Assembly: GCA_020832285.1 (NCBI GenBank) | Contig: JAFIFB010000079.1 | Coordinates: 1 to 64,000 of the forward strand | Source of the DNA: Balneolaceae bacterium | Lineage (GTDB): Bacteria; Bacteroidota; Rhodothermia; Balneolales; Balneolaceae | Length of the DNA stretch: 64,000 nucleotides | Direction: 5' to 3' | Shown here: positions 8,376-19,014 of the stretch, in pieces | Numbering within the stretch: position 1 is the first letter of the stretch | How the letters are laid out: the number at the start of each line of letters is the position of its first letter | Position numbers and translations under genes: made by a program | The notes under the pieces: generated by a model | Database searches by the model: none | Told to the model about the DNA's origin: nothing | The model's input: only the letters and a program-made list of their open reading frames with translations

Positions 8376-9377
8376 ATGCCCAACAAAAAAAATCTTAATC
8401 CGCTGAGGCGATATTTTTCAGGAGGAAAGTCTGAAAAAGGGGAAAAGATTTATTCAGAATGGTTTCGATCCTTCGACGATTCAAAAGGCTACCTGAACCG
8501 ACTCAGTGAGAAAGAGAGAGAAGACTATCAAAACAGGATATTTCGCTCTTTGCAAAAAAAACTTGATAGCAAAGAAAACGTTTTTTCCTCCCAAATTTCC
8601 CTGAGAATAAACCGCCCCGGAAAATGGTTCGTGTTCTACAGAGTAGCAGCAATCCTGGCAGTGGGAGTGTTGCTTTCGCTTGCAATTATTCATTTCAGTG
8701 GCATTGCTGATTCCGAAGAAGTTCCCGTGATTGTTGAACGATCCAATCCGGTTGGTCAGATTTCCGAAATTACACTTCCCGATGGTACTACTGTATGGCT
8801 GGGGGCTGCCAGCTCACTTGAATATCCTGAAGAATTTTCAGATGAAAACCGAACAGTGCAATTGAATGGGCAGGCATTTTTCGAAGTGGAACACGATCGA
8901 GACCGTCCCTTCATTGTAGAAAGCGGCCCTTTTACCACACACGTTCTCGGGACCTCATTCAACGTGCGGGCCTATCATGATGATGCCGATATGGATGTGA
9001 CCCTTGCCACCGGGAAAGTGGAAGTGTTTGTAAACAGAAATGCTGAAAAACTAATTCTGGAGCCCAATCAGCGGTTGAGATATAACGATTTGCAAGGTTT
9101 GAGCGAAGTTGAGCTTGTAGATGCTTCACTTGCAAAAATGTGGACACAGCGAGAACTGGTATTTATCCGGGAAAACTTCGCGACTATAGCCAAAACGTTT
9201 GAACGATGGCACGGTGTGGAGTTTGTATTTGAAGATGAATCCTTGAAAAAGGAAACCTTTGTTTATCACTTCAAAGATCTTTCACTCACAAACTCATTGA
9301 TTATACTGAATGAGCTGGCAGATTTTGACTACGAAATTGATAACGACACAGTCTTTATCAGGCGTTCCGCAGAATAA
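8376..9377 (+). CDS. FecR family anti-sigma / transmembrane signal transducer
   Basis: FecR-type proteins sit in the inner membrane, hold the cognate ECF sigma on the cytoplasmic side, and sense the state of an outer-membrane transporter from the periplasm. Here the cytoplasmic N-terminus (residues 1-85) is followed by one membrane helix at about 88-107 (VAAILAVGVLLSLAIIHFSG). The FecR domain follows (about 128-225, with SEITLPDGTTVWLGAASSLEYPEEF and GQAFFEVEHDRDRPFIVES), then a C-terminal STN-like DUF4974 domain (about 260-330). The 333-residue length is normal. It belongs with the sigma gene at 6654 and the SusC at 9498, whose N-terminal STN domain is the expected partner. Confidence 0.92.
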   Translation: MPNKKNLNPLRRYFSGGKSEKGEKIYSEWFRSFDDSKGYLNRLSEKEREDYQNRIFRSLQKKLDSKENVFSSQISLRINRPGKWFVFYRVAAILAVGVLLSLAIIHFSGIADSEEVPVIVERSNPVGQISEITLPDGTTVWLGAASSLEYPEEFSDENRTVQLNGQAFFEVEHDRDRPFIVESGPFTTHVLGTSFNVRAYHDDADMDVTLATGKVEVFVNRNAEKLILEPNQRLRYNDLQGLSEVELVDASLAKMWTQRELVFIRENFATIAKTFERWHGVEFVFEDESLKKETFVYHFKDLSLTNSLIILNELADFDYEIDNDTVFIRRSAE

Positions 9378-9497
9378 TAACAAGCCTTAATACCTGTATC
9401 CTATTTTTAGTTAGAATGCGGAACGATTCAAGATACAGGAACAGGCTGATGCTTTCATAATGATCTCTCTTTAACATCATTAAAAAAAACGCAAAAC

Positions 9498-12400
9498 ATG
9501 GAAAACTATACTACAAATAACCAGAAAGGACGATGCCTGCCTTTTTTGAAAATGGGAGTCTTTTTGATTCTCTTTATCGGATTGGCAGGGCAACAATCAA
9601 TCGCACAGACTGCAATAAACGGTGCGGTGTCAGATCGATACCAACAAGCCGAAGAAGAAGTGAATCTGGACGAACTGATAGTTTCTGTTAACTTTGAAAA
9701 CTATCCATTGGACGAAGCCATTCTCATGCTTGGAGAAAAAAGCGGTGTAATGTTCAACTACAATGCAAATTTATTGCCCGATGATGTCGCAGTTACCTAT
9801 CAGGCAAATAATGTTACACTTGCGGAGGCTCTTTATTCCATACTTCCGGAAAATATCAACCATATTGCGGTTCGGAACTTTGTGATTTTGCAAAAAGATG
9901 ATGAGCCTGAAATTGATTTCGAAGAACTTTATCAGGAAACGGTAACAGGAAGGGTTACAGATGCTGTTACAGGTGAACCTCTGACCGGTGTGAATATCGT
10001 CATACAAGGTACAACTACCGGTACCACAACAGATTTGGATGGTACTTACAGTATTAATATTGAAGAAGCCGGAACAGATCTCATCTTCTCCTATATAGGC
10101 TATCATAGCCAAACTGTAACCGTTCAGTCTCACCATATCAGTGATGGCCTTGATGTTTCTTTAGAGGAAGATGTGGCCATGATGGATGAAATGGTTGTAG
10201 TTGGTTTTGGTACGCAACGAAGAGGTGACGTAACAGGTGCAGTGAGTTCTGTATCAGCTCAAGATTTGGAAACAAGGCAAACACCTAATACAGCACTCGC
10301 ACTTCAGGGAGCCAGTCCGGGATTAAGTATCCAGGATCAGGGTGGACATCCGGGAGAGGAAGATGTAGTTGTTCGTATTCGCGGCACAGGTACATTAAAT
10401 AATCCGAATCCACTTGTTTTGGTTGATGGTGTTGAACAGTCCCTTTCCAGTGTGGAGGCTTCAAATATCGAATCAATAACCGTTATGAAAGATGCGGCTT
10501 CTGCAGCGATTTACGGTTCAAGGGCTGCAAACGGAGTAATTCTGGTTACCACTAAGCGTGGTGCAGATACAGGGCTAATCGTTAATTACGGAGGTTATAT
10601 AGGGGTTCACAATGAACGCCATTTTCCTGAAGCCGCAAACAAAGAAGATTGGATGCTTCTCAGGAATGAGGCAGATATAAATGCAGGTGCCACACCCGTA
10701 TTTACAGAAGAGTATATCTCTAATGTACTTGCAGGTACCAATCCCCTGGAGTATCCTTTTGCTGATTTTGAAGGAGCTGTGTTCAGAGAGAATGCTTTAG
10801 AGCATAGTCATTCGCTTTCCCTCTCTACAGGAAGTGACACTGGCAGGCTTTATGCTGCTATCAATCATCATGATACGGAAGGTATTATGAGAAATTTCAG
10901 TAATCACCAAACTTCGTTACGTGTAAATAGTGACCTGTTTGTTACAGATGACCTGACTTTTCAGGCAAATCTCCTCTACAGAAACAGACAGGCCAGCGGG
11001 CCCGGCTTTACAGCCCAGCGTATTACACAGGCCCTGCTTCATATGAACCGGGATATGATCATGCAGTACCCGGACGGCAGAACAGGAACGGGTGACATTA
11101 TTGGTGGAACATGGAGTGCCTATGTAATGTCTCATACCGGTGAAACCCAAAGAATAAACAATGACATTGTTGGTTCCGCAGGACTTACTTATCAAATTAA
11201 TGATGCCTTTGCAATTGAAGGTGACTTTACCATAAACCAAAGGATTGCCGATGAATCTATTTTCCGGGAGGATAGAAGTAATATGATTCATCCGCTGACC
11301 GGTTCTACTGTTGCTGCGAGTGGTTGGTTTGCAACAAACACTTTAAATGAAGGCAGGTACAATAGAAGAGAACTGAGCCAAAGAGCTTTCCTGAACTTTG
11401 AACAAAGTTTAAATGTACACCGGTTCAGTGGTGTTGCTGGTTATGAGGAGGTCTATACCAGAGCAAGACAAGTGTCTGCTGCACGGGCCAACTTTTTTAA
11501 TGACGAGTTAAGGTCTTTAAATGCCGGTGACTCAGGCAATCAGCAAACATGCAGTCAGTTCCATGATGCAGGAAGCTTCACAGGAACATGTTTTAATGAC
11601 GCATGGAGAGTGCGGTCATTTTTCAGCCGTCTGAATTATACGTATGATGACCGATACTCATTCCAGGCTAATGCACGATATGATGGTTCTTCCAGATTTG
11701 CGGAAGGAAACCGATGGGGCTTCTTCCCTTCATTTTCAGCTTCCTGGAGAATTACAAGTGAGCAATTTATGCAGGATGTTGACTTGCTGAGCAACCTGAG
11801 GCTTCGTGCTTCCTGGGGCCAGTTGGGGAATGAGCGGATGAGTACAAATGAGAGAACGGGACTGCACTCTCATTTAAATAGCTTTAACCTGGGCCTTTCC
11901 TATCAGTTTGGTGATAATGTTGCATCGGCTGCGGCTGTTACAGCTGCCGGTAACCCGGATATTTCATGGGAAACAACCACCATGAGAAATATTGGCCTTG
12001 ATGTCGGTTTTTTGGATGACAGAGTTGAAGTAATCGCAGAATATTTCTGGAATTATACAAGTGATATTTTGCTGCAACTTCCTGTACCTCTTATTGTTGG
12101 TGTTAGTGCTCCGTTTCAAAATGCCGCAGAAGTATCGAATGAAGGCTGGGAAGTAGAGGTCATTTACCGAAGCATGCCAAGTACAGATTCTGGATTTCAG
12201 TGGTCTCTTGGAGTTAATGTTTCTGATGTGACCAACACGATTGAAGATTTGCGAGGACAGGGCCCGTTCTACCCGGATGCATTTACAGTCTGGACGGAGG
12301 GTGAATCCCTGAGTGCATTAAGAGGTTACAGATCTCCTGGTTTGTATCGAACACAAGAAGATCTTGATGCTTATCCCACCAAATTCAGCCCGGATGTGGG

Positions 12401-12959
12401 AATCGGAGACTGGATTTTTGAAGATCTGACCGGAGATGGTTCATTGAGCACCGCCTTATATCCGGATGGAGATCACGTCGTACTGGCAGATGAAGATCCA
12501 AGATTTGAATTCGGTGTCAACTTCAATGCTGCTTTTCGCGGATTTGATTTCACGATGTTCCTGCAAGGAGTTATGAGACAATATCACATGCTTGATGGTG
12601 CTTTGGTTGAAGGACCAAATAACCAAAACTTTATCCACCAAAAATATGTGAGGGAAAGATATCACCCTGAATTGAACCCGGACGGAACCTGGCCGAGAGT
12701 GATGGTTGGATCTCAGGACTGGAACAGAAGGGCTAATGAAAACTGGGTTGAAGATACCAAGTATTTGAGATTAAAAAATATTGAGCTGGGTTACAGTGTG
12801 CAACAACCACTTGTACAAAGCCTGAGAGTATTCGTATCAGGCAGAGACCTGCTCACGTTCACACCAACTGAGCTTTTTGATCCGGAAGTGCCAAGAGGGC
12901 GGAATCAATTTTACCCTCATACAAAAGCAATCACTGCTGGTGTGAATGTCACATTTTAA
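9498..12959 (+). CDS. SusC/RagA family TonB-dependent outer-membrane transporter with STN domain
   Basis: This large outer-membrane barrel imports a nutrient, usually an oligosaccharide or peptide, together with the SusD-like lipoprotein that follows. Order seen: signal peptide (ends near QSIAQT, residue about 38), STN signalling domain (about 50-120, NFENYPLDEAILMLGEKSG), carboxypeptidase-regulatory-like domain (about 150-225, VTGRVTDAVTGEPLTGVNIV), TonB-box/plug region (GFGTQRRGDVTGAVSSVSA, about residue 236 on), and a barrel to the C-terminal aromatic (GVNVTF). The STN domain marks it as transcriptionally coupled to sigma and FecR. The 1153-residue length is normal. The substrate cannot be read from the sequence. 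Confidence 0.95.
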   Translation: MENYTTNNQKGRCLPFLKMGVFLILFIGLAGQQSIAQTAINGAVSDRYQQAEEEVNLDELIVSVNFENYPLDEAILMLGEKSGVMFNYNANLLPDDVAVTYQANNVTLAEALYSILPENINHIAVRNFVILQKDDEPEIDFEELYQETVTGRVTDAVTGEPLTGVNIVIQGTTTGTTTDLDGTYSINIEEAGTDLIFSYIGYHSQTVTVQSHHISDGLDVSLEEDVAMMDEMVVVGFGTQRRGDVTGAVSSVSAQDLETRQTPNTALALQGASPGLSIQDQGGHPGEEDVVVRIRGTGTLNNPNPLVLVDGVEQSLSSVEASNIESITVMKDAASAAIYGSRAANGVILVTTKRGADTGLIVNYGGYIGVHNERHFPEAANKEDWMLLRNEADINAGATPVFTEEYISNVLAGTNPLEYPFADFEGAVFRENALEHSHSLSLSTGSDTGRLYAAINHHDTEGIMRNFSNHQTSLRVNSDLFVTDDLTFQANLLYRNRQASGPGFTAQRITQALLHMNRDMIMQYPDGRTGTGDIIGGTWSAYVMSHTGETQRINNDIVGSAGLTYQINDAFAIEGDFTINQRIADESIFREDRSNMIHPLTGSTVAASGWFATNTLNEGRYNRRELSQRAFLNFEQSLNVHRFSGVAGYEEVYTRARQVSAARANFFNDELRSLNAGDSGNQQTCSQFHDAGSFTGTCFNDAWRVRSFFSRLNYTYDDRYSFQANARYDGSSRFAEGNRWGFFPSFSASWRITSEQFMQDVDLLSNLRLRASWGQLGNERMSTNERTGLHSHLNSFNLGLSYQFGDNVASAAAVTAAGNPDISWETTTMRNIGLDVGFLDDRVEVIAEYFWNYTSDILLQLPVPLIVGVSAPFQNAAEVSNEGWEVEVIYRSMPSTDSGFQWSLGVNVSDVTNTIEDLRGQGPFYPDAFTVWTEGESLSALRGYRSPGLYRTQEDLDAYPTKFSPDVGIGDWIFEDLTGDGSLSTALYPDGDHVVLADEDPRFEFGVNFNAAFRGFDFTMFLQGVMRQYHMLDGALVEGPNNQNFIHQKYVRERYHPELNPDGTWPRVMVGSQDWNRRANENWVEDTKYLRLKNIELGYSVQQPLVQSLRVFVSGRDLLTFTPTELFDPEVPRGRNQFYPHTKAITAGVNVTF

Positions 12960-12982
12960 TCGAATTAAATAACTTAGCTATT

Positions 12983-14530
12983 ATGAAAAAGTATATCATT
13001 ATTTGTTTTTTGTTAAGTACCGCAGTCATGATAGGATGTGACTCGGGTATGGATATTGCACCAACTGCTTCTGTTACAGAAGAGATCTTCTGGGAGCGGG
13101 ACAGCGATGTCAGACAAGCGGTAAACGGAGTATATGCTGAGATGGACGGTAGGCCTATGGGCTTGGATAACCGTACTGATATAGCCTACACACAGTTGAC
13201 GCCTCTTGTTGCTTCTGATGGTACGGTTCAAGGTACATGGGCCAGGTACTACAGAGGTATTCGGAGAGCGAACGATGTTATTAACAACATCGATCAGGTT
13301 GAATTTGGAGATATGGATTTGGTTCAAAGACTTGGCGCAGAAGCGAGGTTTTTGAGAGCTTATTTCTACACCCAGTTAACCAGTTTGTATGGAGATGTTC
13401 CTTTTTTAACCGAAACTATACAAATAGATGAGCATGTAGGCCGTACCGACAGGGAAGTTATTGTGGATTTTATCATCGATGAACTTGATGACATTATTAA
13501 CACAAACGTACTCCCCATTAGTTACAGTGGAAATAATTTAGGCCGTGCAACTCACGGTGCTGCTGAGTCATTAAAAGCAAGGGTTGCTCTTCGAAACGAA
13601 CGATGGGCTATCGCACGTGATGCTGCTCAGTCGGTTATCGATAGCGGAGTCTACTCTCTTTATCCCGATTATGTAGGGCTATTTCAATATGAAGGACAAA
13701 ACTCATCGGAAGTAATTTTTGACAGACAGTACACCGCTGATGGTCATAATTTTAATGCATTCGGTCATTCAGCAACGTCTCTTGGTGGCGGAGCTTCGGT
13801 TGAGCCATATCATGGGACGTACCTCCTTTTCAGGCTTGATGAAGAGGAGTATAATGTCGAAAATTTTACTGATCCTATGGAACCTTACGAAAATATGGAT
13901 CCGCGTTGGTATCATTCTGTTTACTATACCGGCAGTGAGATCGGAGACGGAGCCATTTTTGATTCTCATCCGCAACGAGGAAGCCCGGATGCTGCCAATG
14001 TTACCGAAACAGCCACAGAGCTCGGCTACAATATGAAGAAGTATGTAGACTATGAAAATGACCGGGACGATCCGGGCAGAGGCTCCATCAACTTCATACA
14101 TATTCGATATGCGGATATTCTTCTGATGTATGCTGAAGCAAAAGTACAGCTTGGTGAGATCGACCAGTCCGTCTATGATGCGATCAACGAGGTACGGCAG
14201 CGTCCGACCGTAGAGCTTGATCCGATTTCTCAGGCTACACACCCGGATGCTGAATCCCTGATGGATTATTTAATTGAGGAGCGAGGCCGGGAATTCGTTT
14301 TTGAAGGCCTGCGTTTGTTCGATATTCACCGATGGGGTAACGGAGTTGAATTGGTTTCAGGGCCTAAATTAGGTGCTCACTACGAAAATCTTGAAACAGG
14401 CGAGATATTCCTTTGGAATATTGGCCGTTCACAAACATTCCAGGAGCATAATCATTTATGGCCAATTCCTCAGGCTGAGATCAATGCGAACCATGAAATT
14501 TCCGGAGCCGACCAAAACCCAGGGTATTAA
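12983..14530 (+). CDS. RagB/SusD family nutrient-uptake outer-membrane lipoprotein
   Basis: This surface lipoprotein acts as the substrate-binding lid on the SusC barrel encoded 23 bases upstream. The lipoprotein signal is MKKYIIICFLLSTAVMIGC. Typical SusD blocks follow: SVTEEIFWERDSDVRQAVNGVYAEM, LGAEARFLRAYFYTQLTSLYGDVPFLTE, and near the end IRYADILLMYAEAKVQLGEID and LIEERGREFVFEGLRLFDIHRWG. It ends with the usual LWPIPQAEINAN. The 515-residue length is normal. A strong terminator follows. Confidence 0.95.
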   Translation: MKKYIIICFLLSTAVMIGCDSGMDIAPTASVTEEIFWERDSDVRQAVNGVYAEMDGRPMGLDNRTDIAYTQLTPLVASDGTVQGTWARYYRGIRRANDVINNIDQVEFGDMDLVQRLGAEARFLRAYFYTQLTSLYGDVPFLTETIQIDEHVGRTDREVIVDFIIDELDDIINTNVLPISYSGNNLGRATHGAAESLKARVALRNERWAIARDAAQSVIDSGVYSLYPDYVGLFQYEGQNSSEVIFDRQYTADGHNFNAFGHSATSLGGGASVEPYHGTYLLFRLDEEEYNVENFTDPMEPYENMDPRWYHSVYYTGSEIGDGAIFDSHPQRGSPDAANVTETATELGYNMKKYVDYENDRDDPGRGSINFIHIRYADILLMYAEAKVQLGEIDQSVYDAINEVRQRPTVELDPISQATHPDAESLMDYLIEERGREFVFEGLRLFDIHRWGNGVELVSGPKLGAHYENLETGEIFLWNIGRSQTFQEHNHLWPIPQAEINANHEISGADQNPGY

Positions 14531-14596
14531 ACGTCACATTTGAATCCGGAATTTAATCACTCCTCTTGGGGTGTATAAAATTGAAAGCTTCTTAAA

Positions 14597-14642
14597 GGCA
14601 CCTGTTCTGACTTGTTAAATTGTCAGGCAGGTGCTTTTTTTT
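14597..14642 (+). terminator. Rho-independent terminator of the susCD operon
   Basis: GCACCTG (14598-14604) pairs with CAGGTGC (14628-14634). An inner CTGAC/GTCAG helix continues the stem, and a run of eight T follows. It lies 68 bases after the SusD-like stop. Confidence 0.92.
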
Positions 14643-14648
14643 GGATAT

Positions 14649-14966
14649 CAATCTGAGTTCGATAATAAATTGTCATTCATGTTCTTCAAAAGTGAGGCTG
14701 TCCAAAAAGTCAAAATTATCTAAAACCTGCATAAATATTATTTAGGTATTAACAAGATCCGATCTTTTCTGACCCACCCCCCGTCCTCTCCCTCCGGCGA
14801 AAAGCACACCGCAAGTTAGTGTTTTTCCAATCCCGACCATTCGGGGGAGGGGTGCTCCTTTTCAATGCCTTGACAAACTTAAAAATTTTAGGTTTTAAGA
14901 TCTTGAAAATCACTTTTTGGACAGCCTCAGTATTTTACACCATAATTTTAAATCGAACTCAGATTG
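14649..14966. repeat. Outer 15-bp inverted-repeat element, interrupted by a second element
   Basis: CAATCTGAGTTCGAT at 14649-14663 is exactly mirrored by ATCGAACTCAGATTG at 14952-14966. With the inner element (14694-14928) and one AGT removed, this would be a compact AT-rich hairpin of about 80 bases. No protein is encoded. It may be a small non-autonomous element hit by another insertion. Confidence 0.6.
14694..14928. mobile_element. MITE-like element, 235 bp, with 17-bp terminal inverted repeats
   Basis: Left end GAGGCTGTCCAAAAAGT (14694-14710) is the exact inverse of the right end at 14912-14928, and weaker pairing continues inward (TAAAACCT against AGGTTTTA). AGT flanks both sides (14691-14693 and 14929-14931), a possible 3-bp target duplication. 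There is no transposase inside, so it would need one supplied in trans. The GC-rich centre differs from the AT-rich flanks. Confidence 0.72.
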
Positions 14967-15081
14967 TATGTATGAGCATCGCTGATTTACTTTGAAAAAG
15001 TGTCAATCTCTCTTTCCGTATTGGTATTCATAAGATTATATTTCAGCATAACACTTTTAAGTCAGGTCAAGTTTACTGTTT

Positions 15082-16062
15082 ATGATTTCTACGATTCGGC
15101 TCTTGTTATTAATGACAGGATGCCTCTGGTTGATTATTGCGTGTTCAGAACCGGAACCACCCCCACAATCCAGAGAATTGCCTGAAGGTACTGTAGAAGC
15201 ACTGTTTCATCATCTGGACAGATACGCTGAATGGGATCTGATAAGTGATGATCTGCTACCATTTCAGACATTTCATACGCAGGGTATGACTAAATGGAAC
15301 GGTTATTACTTTTTATCATCCGTGGAAATTAAAGAGCGTACAGAGACTATCAATGGTATCTCCCGGTTCGACCGGACTCCGGGTGAAGGCGAAGGGCATC
15401 TGTTCAAGTTTGATGAAAACGGGGAGCTGGTCCAGTCGATTACAATCAGCGAAGGTAGAATGTATCACCCGGGCGGAATCGATTATGGAGGAGGGTACAT
15501 ATGGGTACCTGTGGCGGAATACAGGCCGAACAGCCGCACAGTTGTATACAGAGTGGATCCCGAAACTATGGAAGCAGAGGAAGTTTTTCGATTTTCCGAT
15601 CATATCGGATCCGTTATTTTTGATGCAGGCCAGCAGGTGCTGCATGGATACAACTGGGGTTCAAGGCGGGTCTATTCATGGGAACTGGAAGATGACCTGA
15701 TGTTGTCTGATCCCGTACAACGCAGGGCGCCGGAATTTAAGATTAATTCTCAGTTTTATATCGATTACCAGGATTGCCAGTACCTTGGAAATGATTTAGC
15801 TATCTGCTCTGGTTTATCCAGCTATAAAGGCATCCAGATTGGAGGAATTGAACTGATTAACCTGATAACCCTTCAGCCCGAATACCAGGTGCCGGTAGAG
15901 GAATTTACAGACGGAGAAAACCCGCGTGTTATGACACAAAACCCGTTTTTTGTGCAAAGCCTGGAAGATAAACTGGAGTTTCATTTTATCCCGGAAGATG
16001 ATGAATCCCGCCATTACATTTACGAAGTATCTTCTTTCCGCCCGATTTCCTGCAGGTTTTAA
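15082..16062 (+). CDS. Exported lipoprotein, propeller-like, possibly DUF6454
   Basis: The N-terminus is a lipoprotein signal (MISTIRLLLLMTGCLWLIIAC; lipidated Cys at residue 21). The mature part has repeated beta-rich segments (HTQGMTKWNGYYFLSS, GHLFKFDENGELVQSI, MYHPGGIDYGGGYIWVP, VVYRVDPETMEAEEVFRF, LHGYNWGSRRVYSW). These resemble a beta-propeller; the pattern reminds me of DUF6454, from memory only. No catalytic residues are recognised. It sits 83 bases before galK on the same strand, so a link to galactose or another sugar is possible but unproven. Confidence 0.7.
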   Translation: MISTIRLLLLMTGCLWLIIACSEPEPPPQSRELPEGTVEALFHHLDRYAEWDLISDDLLPFQTFHTQGMTKWNGYYFLSSVEIKERTETINGISRFDRTPGEGEGHLFKFDENGELVQSITISEGRMYHPGGIDYGGGYIWVPVAEYRPNSRTVVYRVDPETMEAEEVFRFSDHIGSVIFDAGQQVLHGYNWGSRRVYSWELEDDLMLSDPVQRRAPEFKINSQFYIDYQDCQYLGNDLAICSGLSSYKGIQIGGIELINLITLQPEYQVPVEEFTDGENPRVMTQNPFFVQSLEDKLEFHFIPEDDESRHYIYEVSSFRPISCRF

Positions 16063-16145
16063 GGCGGTTACAAAAAATGCAGAGACGAGTGAAAATGTTA
16101 ATCCCAGACTCTCTTTGATCCACCGAATAAAACTAAAAGCCATTG

Positions 16146-17321
16146 ATGAAAAAGCGTTCTGAAAATATTCTTAAACTCTTCAAAAAACACTTTTCTGGTG
16201 AGCCGGTTCTGGTGCGATCTCCCGGCCGCATCAACCTGATTGGTGAACACACCGATTACAATGACGGATTTGTACTGCCTGCTGCTATCGATAAAAATAT
16301 TCTTTTTGCAATGGCTCCAAACGGAATTGATAAAATTCGACTGGTATCTGCAGATATGGATCAAGCATACGAAACCGGGATTGCAGATCATTATCAAAAA
16401 GCAGACCTGGGATGGGCCAATTACATTCTGGGAGTGGTGGATCAGGTTCAGAAAAAAGGAAAACCGGTCAGAGGTTTTGATTGTGTATTTGGCGGCAATA
16501 TTCCGATTGGGGCAGGGCTCTCATCATCTGCTGCGCTTGAAGGAGGTGTGCTGTTCGGGCTGAATGAGCTGTTCAGGCTGGCTCTATCACCCCTTGAGAT
16601 AGCATTAATGGCTCAGGCCGCTGAGAATCAGTTTGTGGGAGTACAGTGCGGTATTATGGATCAGTTCGCCAGTATTCACGGCAAAGAAGGCCATGCTCTG
16701 AAGCTGGACTGTCGCACGCTTGATTTTTCGCTTTTTCCGGTCAAAACAGATATCGTGGATATCCTTCTCTGTGATACCAAAGTACACAGGGAACTGGCTA
16801 CATCAGAATACAATGTCAGACGAAGCCAGTGCGAAGAGGGAGTGAAAGCCTTGCAAAAACATGAGCCCGGAATTCAAAAACTAAGGGATGTCTCTCATAA
16901 ATTGCTGGAGTCTCACAAACATGAAATCGCTGAGATTGTTTATCGCCGCTGCCGGTTTGTAGTGAATGAAAATCAACGGGTATTGGATGCCTGTGATGAC
17001 CTGGAGAGTGGAAATATTAATTCATTCGGACGGAGGATGTACGAATCTCACTACGGATTGCGTGATGAATATGAAGTGAGCTGCCGGGAACTGGATCTGC
17101 TGGTGGAAATCACCGAAAATTTGGATCCGGTATTGGGTGCGAGAATGATGGGCGGCGGGTTTGGCGGCTGCACGATTAATCTTGTAAAAAAGGGGAATAT
17201 GAAAGAAGTAAAAGAGACAATTGCCGGGATATACAGCACAAATCTGAACAGTGATGTTGAGTTTTATGAAGTGAACATCAGCGAGGGAACGGGGCTGGCA
17301 GATTCCGGAGATCTCATCTGA
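16146..17321 (+). CDS. galK: Galactokinase
   Basis: GalK phosphorylates alpha-D-galactose at C1 with ATP, the first step of the Leloir pathway. Signature [24 protein letters not shown] (galactokinase motif) lies at residues about 22-45. The GHMP ATP-binding loop is [15 protein letters not shown], and [14 protein letters not shown] is the third GHMP motif. CGIMDQFAS carries the catalytic Asp. I start at ATG 16146; the TTG just before it is not needed. At 391 residues the length is normal. galT follows 14 bases later. Confidence 0.96.
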   Translation: MKKRSENILKLFKKHFSGEPVLVRSPGRINLIGEHTDYNDGFVLPAAIDKNILFAMAPNGIDKIRLVSADMDQAYETGIADHYQKADLGWANYILGVVDQVQKKGKPVRGFDCVFGGNIPIGAGLSSSAALEGGVLFGLNELFRLALSPLEIALMAQAAENQFVGVQCGIMDQFASIHGKEGHALKLDCRTLDFSLFPVKTDIVDILLCDTKVHRELATSEYNVRRSQCEEGVKALQKHEPGIQKLRDVSHKLLESHKHEIAEIVYRRCRFVVNENQRVLDACDDLESGNINSFGRRMYESHYGLRDEYEVSCRELDLLVEITENLDPVLGARMMGGGFGGCTINLVKKGNMKEVKETIAGIYSTNLNSDVEFYEVNISEGTGLADSGDLI

Positions 17322-17335
17322 AAGGCAAAAGATCT

Positions 17336-18406
17336 ATGAAAATGAACGAAGTATTCAAAAATAGTCCGCATCGAAGATTGAACATCCTTACAGGGGAATG
17401 GGTGCAGGTTTCACCTCACCGAACCCAAAGGCCGTGGCAGGGACAGGAAGAAGAGCAGGCTGCGAAGAAAAAACAGGAGTACGACTCCGGCTGTTATCTC
17501 TGTCCCGGTAATGAGCGTGCGGGCGGAAACAGAAATCCGGAGTATGGTTCCACTTTTTTGTTTGATAACGACTTTAGTGCACTTCTGCCGGACACCCCTC
17601 AGAAGTTACATGATCAGAACAATCTGCTGATTGCCAAAACAGAGCGCGGAATCTGCCGCGTTATCTGCTTTTCCCCAAGACACGATCTGACTCTGCCCGA
17701 AATGTCGGTCGATGCGATTACAGAAGTGGTGGATCTTTGGACAGCCCAATATGAGGAACTGGGCAGCAAAGATTTTATCAATTATGTGCAGATTTTTGAG
17801 AATAAGGGTGAGATAATGGGATGCAGCAACCCGCATCCACACGGGCAAATCTGGGCACAGGAGAGTATTCCCGAAGAGCCGATGAAAGAGTTGGTTCAGC
17901 AAAAAGCATATTTTGAAAAAAAAGGCCGAACTTTGCTTTCCGATTACCTGGAGCTTGAACTGAAAGAGAAGAAAAGGATTGTGGTACAGAATGAGGATTT
18001 TATCGTACTTGTACCTTTCTGGGCATTCTGGCCGTTCGAAACCATTCTGATATCCCGGCGCGCGTTTGGCAGTTTTTCGGATATGACAAGTGGTGAAAAA
18101 CGATCACTGGCCGATATCATCAAAAAAATCACAACCCGGTACGATAATTTGTTCCGAATCTCCTTTCCATATTCGGCAGGATTCCACCCATCTCCCACAG
18201 ATGGCAATGATCACCCGGAATGGCATTTTCACATGCATTTCTATCCGCCCCTGTTGAGGTCAGCTACCATCAAAAAATTCAGAGTGGGATATGAAATGCT
18301 GGCAAATCCCCAGCGCGATATAACGGCTGAATACAGTGCGGGAATGCTCAGAGATTTACCGGATGCACATTATTTGGATAAGAGAAACGGAAAAGGGCAA
18401 AAGTAA
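17336..18406 (+). CDS. galT: Galactose-1-phosphate uridylyltransferase
   Basis: GalT swaps UMP between UDP-glucose and galactose-1-phosphate in the Leloir pathway. The active-site H-x-H motif is visible as [12 protein letters not shown], with the nucleophilic His second. The zinc and substrate regions CYLCPGN and [22 protein letters not shown] are also present. The 356-residue length is normal. It forms a two-gene unit with galK. No galE or mutarotase is in the window. Confidence 0.96.
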   Translation: MKMNEVFKNSPHRRLNILTGEWVQVSPHRTQRPWQGQEEEQAAKKKQEYDSGCYLCPGNERAGGNRNPEYGSTFLFDNDFSALLPDTPQKLHDQNNLLIAKTERGICRVICFSPRHDLTLPEMSVDAITEVVDLWTAQYEELGSKDFINYVQIFENKGEIMGCSNPHPHGQIWAQESIPEEPMKELVQQKAYFEKKGRTLLSDYLELELKEKKRIVVQNEDFIVLVPFWAFWPFETILISRRAFGSFSDMTSGEKRSLADIIKKITTRYDNLFRISFPYSAGFHPSPTDGNDHPEWHFHMHFYPPLLRSATIKKFRVGYEMLANPQRDITAEYSAGMLRDLPDAHYLDKRNGKGQK

Positions 18407-18576
18407 CCAGAAAAATTCACCAAGATTATCTTTTATCCAGCGAAGCGAAATTTTAATTTGTACAACGCAATAAAACCAGTTTACTATTATTTGTTAATAA
18501 TACAGGTTAGAGTTAATCAGGGTTAAAAAAATATACCCTATGAAATTTGCCCTTACCTATTTCACTTTTATCTCTT

Positions 18577-19014
18577 TCACCCCGGATATCCACTTGTGAT
18601 GTAGCTGCGCAGTGAATCGATTTCCACTTTTTGACGATCGATAATCGATTTGACCACATCACCGATCGAGATCAGTCCTGCCAGTTTGCCGTTAGCCAGA
18701 ACCGGGAGATGCCGTATACGTTTTTCAGTCATGAGTTTCATACATAGATTAACACTGTCATCCACATTCACGCAAAACGCCTTTCTGCTCATAATCACAT
18801 TAACTTCGGTAGTTTTTGATTTCCGGCCCATTAAAATTACTTTGTCACGGTAATCTCGCTCTGAAATCATACCCTTCAATTCGCCGTTATCAATAACCAG
18901 TAATGCACCGATTTTGAGTTCCGACATTTTTTTGATCGCGTTGAACACGGTTTCGTCCGAACGGATTGAGTAAATGTCATTACCTTTTCGGCTCAGAATC
19001 TCTTTAACTTTCAT
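18577..19014 (-). CDS. CBS-domain pair protein
   Basis: This small protein of two CBS domains is likely an adenine-nucleotide-sensing module. CBS1 is about residues 8-60 (DIYSIRSDETVFNAIKKMSELKIGALLVI, then GMISERDYRDKVIL). CBS2 is about 75-130 (AFCVNVDDSVNLCMKLMTEKRIRHLPVL, then AGLISIGDVVKSII). There is no attached catalytic domain and the target is unknown. It is divergently placed to rarA with about 100 bases between starts. Confidence 0.9.
   Translation of the reverse strand: MKVKEILSRKGNDIYSIRSDETVFNAIKKMSELKIGALLVIDNGELKGMISERDYRDKVILMGRKSKTTEVNVIMSRKAFCVNVDDSVNLCMKLMTEKRIRHLPVLANGKLAGLISIGDVVKSIIDRQKVEIDSLRSYITSGYPG

Noticed and set aside
10917-11291. 124-codon open frame on the minus strand
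   Set aside because: It lies inside the SusC-like barrel gene on the other strand and has no recognisable domain.
13769-14242. 157-codon open frame on the minus strand
   Set aside because: It is antisense to the SusD-like gene, with no start context or similarity.
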